Both the position numbers and the translations under genes were made by a program. This document shows, piece after piece, positions 43,690-51,923 of a DNA stretch of 64,000 bases. This DNA comes from Drosophila miranda (Eukaryota; Arthropoda; Insecta; Diptera; Drosophilidae), in contig NW_022881603.1 in assembly GCF_003369915.1 (NCBI RefSeq), forward strand, positions 35,895,522-35,959,521, in the 5' to 3' direction. How positions within the stretch are numbered: the first letter of the stretch is position 1; each line of letters starts with the position of its first letter. The notes below the pieces were generated by a model. It did no database searches and was not told where the DNA came from. It saw only the letters and a list, made by a program, of their open reading frames with translations.

Positions 43690-44500
43690 CGTGAGCGGTA
43701 GAGGCCGGAATCCTCCCGAAGACCAACCAGCCCGGCTATATATTTCGTACTCAGACCCAGAAGAGGATAGTCAACGCCCGGCCCTCAGCGAGAATAGTCG
43801 TGAGCGGTAGAGGCCGGAATCCTCCCGAAGACCAACCAGCCCGGCTATATATTTCGTACTCAGACCCAGAAGAGGATAGTCAACGCCCGGCCCTCAGCGA
43901 GAATAGTCAACGCCCGGCCCTCAGCGAGAATAGTCAACGCCCGGCCGTCAGCGAGGATAGTCAACGCCCGGCCCTCAGCGAGAATAGTCAACGCCCGGCC
44001 CTCTGCGAGGATAGTCAACGCCCGGCCCTCAGCGAGAATAGTCAATGGCCGGCCCTCAGCGCGAGCAGTCAACGCCCGGTCTTCAGCGCGATCATTCAAT
44101 GCCCGGCCTACAAAACTATAGCCGATAGTCAACGCCCGGCCCTCAGCGAGAATAGTCAACGCCCGGTCTTCAGCGCGATCATTCAATGCCCGGCCTACAA
44201 AACTATAGCCGATAGTCAACGCCCGGCCCTCAGCGAGAATAGTCAACGCCCGGTCTTCAGCGCGATCATTCAATGCCCGGCCTACAAAACAATAGCCGAT
44301 AGTCAACGCCCGGCCCTCAGCGAGAAGAGTCGATGCCCGACCCTCAGCGCGAGCAGTCAACGCCCGGTCTTCAGAGCAGTCATTCAATGCACGGTCTTCA
44401 GCGTGATCATTCAAAGCCCAGCCTACAAAACTATAGCCGAAAGTAAACGCCCGGCCTTCGAAGTGATCAGTCAGCGTTCAGCCATCAACACGAGACGAGA
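43690..44500 (+). repeat. 27-bp in-frame repeats at the start of the gypsy gag region
   Basis: The unit agtcaacgcccggccctcag... (27 bp, encoding SQRPALSEN) repeats many times, mixed with a longer block encoding PVFSAIIQCPAYKTIAD. The plus-strand frame 43800-44708 stays open, but its first codon is GTG and no ATG leads it. A 109-bp stretch before it (43690-43798) is also duplicated (43799-43906). Whether it is translated is unclear. Confidence 0.75.
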
Positions 44501-44719
44501 TCCAACGCTTAAATCAACGAACCCAGCACGACCAGGACCACAAGGACAATCCCCAGGACGACGACAGCAAGGACTATCGACCGGCCTAGCCAGGATCAAC
44601 AGTCAGGACAATTCCAAGGACAACGGTAGCAAGGACTATCGACCAGGACCCCAAGCAGCAAGGACGCCAAAGACGCCTCCACTGGACAACCGTGTTAACC
44701 GTACATAAGCCGTTGTTCC

Positions 44720-45514
44720 GTGACTAGCCCCCAAGGACTCCGGTATTCAGCGCGTGACCTAAGAAAAGATTCTACCGGAGGCTCAATACGTGATACTCCC
44801 GTCGGAAACGCGAAAGACCTCGAAGTGCCAGTTCGACCACCGTGCTTCGACATGGGGGTACAGTGGATGGTACGGCGCAAGGACGAATTGCAGGCCATCG
44901 CCGCCGAATTCGGCCTCGGTGAAACCGGGACAGTGGACGAACTGCGCAGCCGGATCTCGGCCTTTATCTCGCGCGGTGAGCATCCGACTGGGATCGAAAA
45001 ACGGATCAAAGAGCTCGGAATGGTCTTCGACAGCGCGCCCAGCCCGAGAAGCCCGAGGAACACGTCCCCGTCGCCGGGACCGAGTCAGCGAGAGCGGAAG
45101 GAAGGGATCTGTGCGGAGCAGGCTCTATCTATCATAATTCCCGAGTTCCCGCGCGCAGCTCACGGCGACTCTGGCCGGCTTGAAACCACGACTGACCGGC
45201 GACATGGTGACAATCACCACCAGCACCGCTTCCCCGAGGAAGCCGGAACTTCGCGACCCGGAAGGGAAGAAATTTCCTTCGCCGCCCTGGCCGATAAACT
45301 GCGCAATTGGGGTCTGAAGTTCGACGGACACTCGGATGCGCTGGCTTTCATCTCCGGGCTACTAGCTGGCAAAGCAGAAGGATGGTTTAGGACATTCCAG
45401 ATGCAAGGCAAGCCATGGACCGAGTTCTTCCTACCCCGCGATACTTTCAGCGCTTGGAAGATACGATCCGCTCCCGTCGCCAACGACCCCGAGAAGCCTT
45501 TCAGGACTACTTGA
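44720..45514 (+). CDS. Gypsy element Gag, N-terminal and central part
   Basis: The frame starts at a non-ATG codon (MTSPQGL in the conceptual translation). It contains a SAP-like motif ELQAIAAEFGLGETGTVDEL at about residues 56-75, then DALAFISGLLAGKAEGWFRT at about 207-226, typical of gypsy Gag capsid. It then leaves frame near 45415-45500, where capsid sequence continues in the next frame. A one-base indel near there is likely. Confidence 0.75.
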   Translation: MTSPQGLRYSARDLRKDSTGGSIRDTPVGNAKDLEVPVRPPCFDMGVQWMVRRKDELQAIAAEFGLGETGTVDELRSRISAFISRGEHPTGIEKRIKELGMVFDSAPSPRSPRNTSPSPGPSQRERKEGICAEQALSIIIPEFPRAAHGDSGRLETTTDRRHGDNHHQHRFPEEAGTSRPGREEISFAALADKLRNWGLKFDGHSDALAFISGLLAGKAEGWFRTFQMQGKPWTEFFLPRDTFSAWKIRSAPVANDPEKPFRTT

Positions 45515-47076
45515 TCGACCTCCGACTCATGATGCAACGAGCTCAGTATACTCCAGACAGGGAGCTGGACAGGATCTACGAGAACCTTCGGCCGGAATAC
45601 CAACTGTTCACCCGTAGACATGAGTTCGAGACGTTGCGAGAACTGACCCAATTGATAGTAGCGTACGAGACAACGCGGGACAGCGAACCAACCCACCCAG
45701 CTAACGACCGCCCAAATACGAAAGTCAGAACGCCATCATACCAAGGACCCGGATTATCCACCCCACAGCATACCCCTCCAGACGACACCGGGCCCTCCCG
45801 GAGCGCCGAGACGGCAAGCCGCGTAGTGACCCAGGATGGAGACCGGCCGGTGAACACACGCCGGACCTGCCGTAATTGCGGGGAGGAAGGTCATTTCATC
45901 AGTTCATGCAGGAATCGGCGAGTGCTATTCTGTTGGGAGTGTGGCCGCCGCGGCATCCGGACGATCGACTGCTGTAGGCTATTCGAGTCGGGAAACGGGA
46001 CGAGTCTCCGCTCGTCAGGGAACCGATCGGAGACATACCTCCAGGGCCCCAGGAGTAACTCATCCCTTAAGTTTGGAAGGAGGCAGGATCGCCGCGCTAG
46101 TAACCATCGAAGGAGTACAGCTACCCTCGATACGGGAGCAACGCGGTCGTTCGTCAGTCAACGCATCGCTCATGAAGTAAGTACCGGAGGGAACGCACGG
46201 AATATAAGGACTACCGTCCGCCTGGCGGACGGTACAGCAAAGGAGGTGAAGCAAGCAGTTTCGGTCAAGGTGCGTCTGGATCAACAGGAAACGCGGGTGA
46301 TTCTATTAGTCCTACACATGGTAGTGGACGACATCATACTGGGGCTCGATTTCCTTTGCGGCGTCCAGGCCATAATACAATGCGGACGAACGTACTTGCA
46401 GTTGACCCAGCGGGCGATCCGGGAAACCAACCCGATCCCCACATCATCCTCGAATCGGCCCCGCATGGTTACTTTTAGTGACGAAAGTCCCGCGACTGCA
46501 TCCGCTGCCCCTACCCGCTCGACCAATCCAACAGCGACCCCCCGGACGAAGCCGACGCACCAGAATCCCAACCACGCCAGACCCATCAACGTAACCATGA
46601 CAACGCACCAGAATCTCGACCACGCCAGACCCAGCAAAGTAACCATGACAACGCACCGGAGTCTCGAACACGCCAGACCCATCAACGTACCAGTGACAAC
46701 GCACCAGAATCCCAACCACGCCAGACCCATCAACGTAACCATGACAACGCACCAGAATCTCGACCACGCCAGACCCAGCAACGTACCAGTGACAACGCAC
46801 CAGAATCCCGACCACGCCAGACCCATCAACGTAACCATGACAACGCACCAGAACGCCAGACCCAGCAACGCCACCCGAACCCGACCCGCAATTCGATACG
46901 ACCACGCCAGAACCATCAACGAAGATTCGACGGAGACGACTGCGACACCGCTGGACACACCCAGGGCCAGTCCGTCCAACTCGCATCTATCCCCCAACGG
47001 ATTATCAACTCGCCCCTTTAGCCGATGCCGCGGCCGGTCGACAACGCAACCCTTTTCGAAGATCAGACTCGACTGA
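45415..47076 (+). CDS. Gypsy element Gag C-terminus, zinc knuckles and protease
   Basis: Capsid end (FQDYLIDLRLMMQRAQY), two CCHC-type knuckles (CRNCGEEGHFISSC near residue 154 and CWECGRRGIRTIDCC, where His is missing from the second), and the aspartic protease motif LDTGATRSFV near residue 240. After the protease come six or so 16-residue repeats (THQNPNHARPINVTMT) at 46555-46843, 48 bp each. The reading frame closes in a low-complexity tail before RT. Confidence 0.82.
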   Translation: MDRVLPTPRYFQRLEDTIRSRRQRPREAFQDYLIDLRLMMQRAQYTPDRELDRIYENLRPEYQLFTRRHEFETLRELTQLIVAYETTRDSEPTHPANDRPNTKVRTPSYQGPGLSTPQHTPPDDTGPSRSAETASRVVTQDGDRPVNTRRTCRNCGEEGHFISSCRNRRVLFCWECGRRGIRTIDCCRLFESGNGTSLRSSGNRSETYLQGPRSNSSLKFGRRQDRRASNHRRSTATLDTGATRSFVSQRIAHEVSTGGNARNIRTTVRLADGTAKEVKQAVSVKVRLDQQETRVILLVLHMVVDDIILGLDFLCGVQAIIQCGRTYLQLTQRAIRETNPIPTSSSNRPRMVTFSDESPATASAAPTRSTNPTATPRTKPTHQNPNHARPINVTMTTHQNLDHARPSKVTMTTHRSLEHARPINVPVTTHQNPNHARPINVTMTTHQNLDHARPSNVPVTTHQNPDHARPINVTMTTHQNARPSNATRTRPAIRYDHARTINEDSTETTATPLDTPRASPSNSHLSPNGLSTRPFSRCRGRSTTQPFSKIRLD

Positions 47077-47086
47077 CCCTATCACC

Positions 47087-48457
47087 GTGAACCTCGCCAT
47101 CATAACATGTGCCCTGCTCGAAGAAATCTCGCCACCGACAGCCCCCACCACCGAACCACCCCTCCCGCCGTGGGTAGCCGAGTTTTTGAAGCAAGAATTG
47201 GCCAAGTTCGAGGGATTGGAGGGCGTGTCTCACATAGCTGAGCATACCATCACTCTGAAGGACGACAAGCCGATAAAGCAGATGTACTTCCCCAAAAAGC
47301 CGGCCATGCAGAAAATCATCAATGCTCAGGTCGACGAGTTGCTGCAAGACGGGCGAATCGAAGCTTCAAAAAGCCCACACAGCGCTCCCATCGTACTGGT
47401 GGGAAAGAAGACAGGCGAGATGCGGATGTGCGTAGACTACCGACAACTCAACGCGCAATCAATACCCGACGCCTACCCACTGCCCAGGATCAACCACATC
47501 ATCGAGAAGCTCCGTAACGCACGTTACATCTCGACTTTGGACCTCAAGAACGGGTATTGGCAGATCCCTATGGCCGAGGGGAGCCGAGAATGTACCGCCT
47601 TCACCGTTCCGGGCAGAGGACTCTTCCATTGGAAGGTGATGCCGTTCGGACTGCACTCAGCATCGGCCACGTTCCAGCGAGCCTTGGACAGCGTCATCGG
47701 ACCACAGATGGAACCCAACGCATTCGCTTACCTTGATGACATTATTGTCATCGGAGCGGAGTTGGAGGAACACGTCGACCATCTGCGAGAGGTGTTCCGG
47801 AGACTACGGGAAGCAAATCTAAGATTGAACCAAAAGAAATGCAGCTTCTTCCAGAAAAGCATCGTATACCTGGGGCATGTCATTAGTGAGCAGGGTATAC
47901 ACACCGACCCAGATAAGATCGTCGCCGTCCGGAAGTTGGCCCCACCCAGTTCAATAAAGGAGCTTCGACGCTGCCTAGGAATGGCATCGTGGTACCGGAG
48001 GTTTGTCCCAAACTTCGCGACGATTGTACAACCAATGACTAGCCTCCTGAAGAAGGAGAAAAGGTGGATCTGGAGTGACGAACAGCAGGCCGCTTTCGAG
48101 GAGTTGAAGGAGAAGTTAACCCAAGCACCCGTCTTAGCCTGCCCGGATTTCGCGGAGAGGTTCGCTCTACAAACTGACGCAAGCGACTACGGTCTAGGAG
48201 CGGTCCTGACGCAACAGATCAGCGGAGAGGAGAGGGTCATAGCCTACGCCAGTCGAAGGCTCTTGAAAGCAGAAGAGAACTACTCAGCCACGGAAAAGGA
48301 GTGCTTAGCCATCGTCTGGGCCATCAGGAAAATACGATGCTACCTGGAGGGCTATCACTTCGACGTCATCACCGACCATCTCGCCTTGAAGTGGTTTAAC
48401 TCGATCAATAATCCAACCGGTCGCATCGCCCGTTGGGCTCTGGAACTCCAACAGTAG
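47087..48457 (+). CDS. Gypsy element reverse transcriptase and RNase H
   Basis: RT motifs in order: VDELLQDGRIEASKSPHSAP, CVDYRQLN, STLDLKNGYWQIP, MPFGLHSASATFQRALD and the catalytic FAYLDDIIV at about residue 215. RNase H: LQTDASDYGLGAVLTQ and the ATEKECLAIVWAI motif. TAG at 48455-48457 interrupts ELQQ-RFDVLYRRG. The following sequence continues in the same frame. Confidence 0.92.
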   Translation: MNLAIITCALLEEISPPTAPTTEPPLPPWVAEFLKQELAKFEGLEGVSHIAEHTITLKDDKPIKQMYFPKKPAMQKIINAQVDELLQDGRIEASKSPHSAPIVLVGKKTGEMRMCVDYRQLNAQSIPDAYPLPRINHIIEKLRNARYISTLDLKNGYWQIPMAEGSRECTAFTVPGRGLFHWKVMPFGLHSASATFQRALDSVIGPQMEPNAFAYLDDIIVIGAELEEHVDHLREVFRRLREANLRLNQKKCSFFQKSIVYLGHVISEQGIHTDPDKIVAVRKLAPPSSIKELRRCLGMASWYRRFVPNFATIVQPMTSLLKKEKRWIWSDEQQAAFEELKEKLTQAPVLACPDFAERFALQTDASDYGLGAVLTQQISGEERVIAYASRRLLKAEENYSATEKECLAIVWAIRKIRCYLEGYHFDVITDHLALKWFNSINNPTGRIARWALELQQ

Positions 48458-48466
48458 CGCTTTGAC

Positions 48467-49267
48467 GTGCTTTACCGACGCGGAAGCCAAAACATCGTAG
48501 CAGACGCTCTTTCCCGGCAACCTATCGACACCATACAGCGAACCCTAGAAGACCTGCCCACCTGCCCCTGGATACAGAGGTTGCTCAAACGTATCCAGTC
48601 ACGACCTGTGGAATGCAGAGAATTTATAATCGAGAACGGACAGATCTACCGGCAGCCTGGACACCGACCAATCGAGGAAGAATCTCACCAGTGGAAGTTA
48701 TGCGTCACCAGTGGCCATCGTAGACGAGTGTTAGAAGAATGCCACGATCACCCGACCGCCGGACACCTAGGAATACGGAAGACTACCACTCGGGTAACCC
48801 AACGATATTACTGGCCAGGACTCTACAGAGACGTGGCCCGATACGTGAAACATTGCGAAAGCTGCCAAAAATTTAAGGTGAGCCAGAACAAACCCGCAGG
48901 TCACATGTATACGCGACAGGCGAAGGGCCCGTTCGACATCCTTTGCGCGGACTTCGTAGGCCCCCTACCCCGCTCAACGCACGGCAACACGATGCTCCTC
49001 GTGTTCTTCGACTCATTCTGCAAATGGGTAGAACTTGTGCCACTCCGGAAAGCCACAACCGCCCACTTGGAGAAGGCGTTCTGCCGATTCGGGGTCCCGT
49101 GGAAGTTTGTGTGCGACAACGGAACACAATTCACCAGTCGGTCCTTCCGGAAATTTTGCGAGGTGGCGGGAATGGAACTCGAGCACACCGCGCCGTATAC
49201 CCCTCAGCAAAACCCGACGAAGAGGGCAAACCGGACCTGCCAATTTTTTGGACCATCAAGACAATGA
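48467..49267 (+). CDS. Gypsy element integrase, N-terminal part
   Basis: In frame with the RT ORF, after the stop at 48457. Begins LYRRGSQNIVADALSRQP (RNase H end/linker), then the HHCC zinc-binding motif (HPTAGHLGIR...CESCQKF), then integrase core Asp residues in LCADFVGPLP and VCDNGTQF. It loses frame near 49237-49253. Confidence 0.9.
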   Translation: MLYRRGSQNIVADALSRQPIDTIQRTLEDLPTCPWIQRLLKRIQSRPVECREFIIENGQIYRQPGHRPIEEESHQWKLCVTSGHRRRVLEECHDHPTAGHLGIRKTTTRVTQRYYWPGLYRDVARYVKHCESCQKFKVSQNKPAGHMYTRQAKGPFDILCADFVGPLPRSTHGNTMLLVFFDSFCKWVELVPLRKATTAHLEKAFCRFGVPWKFVCDNGTQFTSRSFRKFCEVAGMELEHTAPYTPQQNPTKRANRTCQFFGPSRQ

Positions 49268-49956
49268 TTGCACAATACGTCGACGGGGACCAACGGACCT
49301 GGGACGATCTCCTCCCCGAGTTAAGCTTGGCCATAAACAGCAGCACGTCGGACACCACGGGCTTCAGCCCGGCCTTTTTGGTACTCGGACGAGAACCAAG
49401 GCTACCAGGAGCCTTGTACGACGAAGTGACCCCAGGATTAGGAAATGAACAAGAGCCTGCGCACGAGAAGGCGACACGACTGCAGGAAGTGTTCAAGGTC
49501 GTACAGGAGAACACCCAACGGGCATCCCAAGAGCAGAAGAGAACATACGACCTCCGACGGCGCGAGTGGCGACCCGAACTAGGAACCCTAGTCCTCCTTC
49601 GGCAGCATCACTTATCCAAAGCCGTCGACGGTTTCGCGGCAAAATTGGCCCCCAAGTACGACGGGCCGTACAAGGTAACCCGATTCTTATCTCCCAACGT
49701 AGTTCGACTACAGAGTCAACAAGGCAAACGAAGGAAAACAGCGAGTTTAGCCGACTTAAAGGCGTTCCACGGAGTGGACCACCCCGAGGAGAACCCGACG
49801 ACAACGGTGAGACCCGAGCGCGCTACCGTAACGTCCTCGCCCCGTAAGGGGCGCGACCCACGAAACCGTAAGCTACGTATACATCCCCTTATGGGATTAG
49901 ATAAGTACTACACCCAATGTAAACATCTTCTTACTCGCACCGCTCAAGCAGGATAG
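49230..49956 (+). CDS. Gypsy element integrase, C-terminal part, frame-shifted
   Basis: Continues the integrase with TIKTMIAQYVDGDQRTWDDL, SLAINSSTSDTTGFSPAFLV and a GPFRV-like YDGPYKVTRFLSPNVVRLQ chromodomain-type end. The true boundary is near 49253. A 17-bp insertion between NRT and IKT accounts for the frame change. The conceptual frame is open from 48943, but the part before 49230 is out of frame with integrase and is not real. Confidence 0.85.
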
Positions 49957-50035
49957 GGGGAGGGTATTAATACTTCTAGTTAAGACAGGCAGGTTCTAAC
50001 CGACAGGCATTTTCTCCCTAGAATCGACTGAAGAC

Positions 50036-50344
50036 ATGAAGCGTCTAAGAGACGGAAGGCAAGCTCGGCCCCTAGGGGCAAATGGTGATACAACGGGACA
50101 CCCTAGCGGAGACCAGCAGCCTGAAGTCCCGGCACCTGCCGACGAACCAACGACACACCGGACTCGCGGCTGGATCGTCGACCCCAATGGGCCATCCGCC
50201 TCCCGTCAAGCCCAGCTGAGGCGGGTCGGAGAGGCGACACTTCGACAACAGGACAGGAGCCATGGTGCCAGCGCGCGGCAGCCATCCAAGGGTGGATCGA
50301 CCAACAAGCCCAGGACCCGGGGACCGACGCCGAAGAGGAAGTAG
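50036..50344 (+). CDS. Gypsy element post-pol reading frame, 102 aa, unknown
   Basis: ATG 50036 (MKRLRDGRQARPLGANG), basic and Pro-rich, ending PTPKRK. A good splice acceptor (ttttctccctag, ending 50021) precedes it by 15 nt, so it may be made from a spliced RNA as env-position genes are. It has no signal peptide, membrane segment or fusion-like region, so it is not an envelope gene. Coding status is uncertain. Confidence 0.4.
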   Translation: MKRLRDGRQARPLGANGDTTGHPSGDQQPEVPAPADEPTTHRTRGWIVDPNGPSASRQAQLRRVGEATLRQQDRSHGASARQPSKGGSTNKPRTRGPTPKRK

Positions 50345-50562
50345 AGCCCGATGGCCGCTTCGCAACCGCAGGTGTCCGCTCGGCGCCCAATCACGACGTC
50401 GCCGCCCTGAATCGCCGTTGGTTCGGGAGTTATGGGGCTGCCATCGACGAAGACAACGCGACCACGGACACCGACGAGCACGAGACGATAATGCGCGACG
50501 CTCAAAGCCTGGCGTCCACGCTAAGGGAACAGGACGAAGGGAACAGACACCCACTGGCTCGC

Positions 50563-50691
50563 GTCCGCGGGACTGCGGCCCCGTCCCCCATCGTCGGTCC
50601 GAAATACGGAGTCCCGGCAAATTATAAATATTGCTGTAATTTCGACCCTGGAGTAGACTGAGATATGTACCCCAGCCCAGGATCGCTTCCT
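50563..50691 (+). repeat. Gypsy LTR end fragment
   Basis: gtccgcgggactgcggcccc to gcttcct matches the last 120-130 bp of the LTRs at about 42025-42150. The long U3/minisatellite part is missing, so the 3' LTR has been lost or replaced. Confidence 0.8.
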
Positions 50692-51923
50692 CGCGGCGTA
50701 TGCGCGATACAGATTGCCCCCAAAGAGGGGATGCAATAGGATGGAGAGTTCTCTGTGCAGATTTCAACTTTTACGAGGCAAGTTTTTTAGTTTGGTTTTT
50801 TGGTTTTCGGTAAATGTAAATGTTAAAAATGATAAAGTGCACTCGACAGGGAAGGATGGAGGATGAAGGATGGTGTGGTGTGGTGTGGTGTTCGGTGGGG
50901 AAAATGGAAAAATATAAGTGGTTGGCTGTCGGCCTGTTCTGGCCTGACCTGGTTTCTCTAGTAATTTTCACTTCTAATGTGTAAGCTTACATATGAAAAT
51001 AGTTCGAGTTTAGTTAGGTTTTAGTTTGATTTTTGCTTGTTTTTTCGCATTTTGTAAGGGTATTTTTCAAATATAAGCGTATAAGTTCAGAGTTCAGAGA
51101 TCAAAGTTAGAAATGTTCTCCACTTGCATGCACAAATACACAATACATACGAGTACACATACATATGCTCACATGCACGTACATATAGCATATGCGCACA
51201 TACGAGCTAGATTATGCTTTGATTAGGGCTTAGGCTTATTTAGTACGTACTTTAGTACTAGTAACAACAGTCAACATTCAACAGTCAATCCGATAGGAGA
51301 TTTTCGTCAGTTGGAAGAGTTTTTGCAGAGCAGATCGAGGAGTAAACATCCCTTAGTCTACTCGATAAATATACCTATGTGTATCTGCATATGTATATGC
51401 TTGTATAAGTATATCAACATCTATAAAGTTCGCTCTTCTGCATGGGCCTATGGCTGCTCCTTCAGCTTCAGCTTCAGCATCAGCATCGCCTAGTTAAATT
51501 GACAGCACATTATTGGATTTGAAATTATTCTCCATTGGAACACATATAAGTACACATACATATAATATACACATATTCGTAGGGACTACTCGTACTTATA
51601 CCCAGCTTCTGGGTGGAGGCTGCACACGCGTCGCTGGGTCGCCGCTTATCAGCAAGGCAAGGCCTTGGTCAGAACCCGAAAGTAGGTGCGTCTGGGCCCG
51701 ATAAGCTAATCGAAACATCCGCCATAAACAAACGAATTATCGCTGCTCGCGGAGGCCTGACCACGGCCAATCACTTGCCGGAATGGTGACGGGAAAGGGA
51801 AAGGGGATGGAGATGGGCCTGAGGAGCGGCGACCTAACATTAAACATTCAATATTTTTTGGGGGCTGTTTCGGAGCCATGGCTCTGCACATGTGGCTGGT
51901 ACTCGCGCTGGTACTCCTTCTTC
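50692..51923 (-). other. Probable 3' UTR and flank of the RGK gene
   Basis: No reading frame of note. A/T-rich sequence with cagctt/cagcat repeats (about 51463-51485) follows the RGK stop codon on the minus strand. It ends at the retroelement edge at 50691. Confidence 0.5.

Larger units (their letters stand above)
43345..50691 (+). mobile_element. Ty3/gypsy retrotransposon internal region with truncated 3' end
   Basis: From the leader (43345) through gag (about 43690-45900), protease (about 46110), RT-RNaseH (47087-48457), integrase (48467 to about 49956), a post-pol frame (50036-50344) and a 129-bp fragment of LTR end (50563-50691). The domain order RT-RNaseH-integrase is that of Ty3/gypsy. 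The Lys-type primer-binding site suggests the Osvaldo/Ulysses group, a tentative placement. The element has an in-frame stop, frame changes and a lost 3' LTR, so it is defective. Confidence 0.85.

Noticed and set aside
43860..44414. 184-aa minus-strand frame over the 27-bp repeats
   Set aside because: Mirror of the plus-strand repeat array, with no independent features.
50072..50767. 231-aa minus-strand frame overlapping the post-pol region
   Set aside because: Runs through the LTR fragment on the opposite strand and shows only low-complexity Arg/Gly/Ser content.
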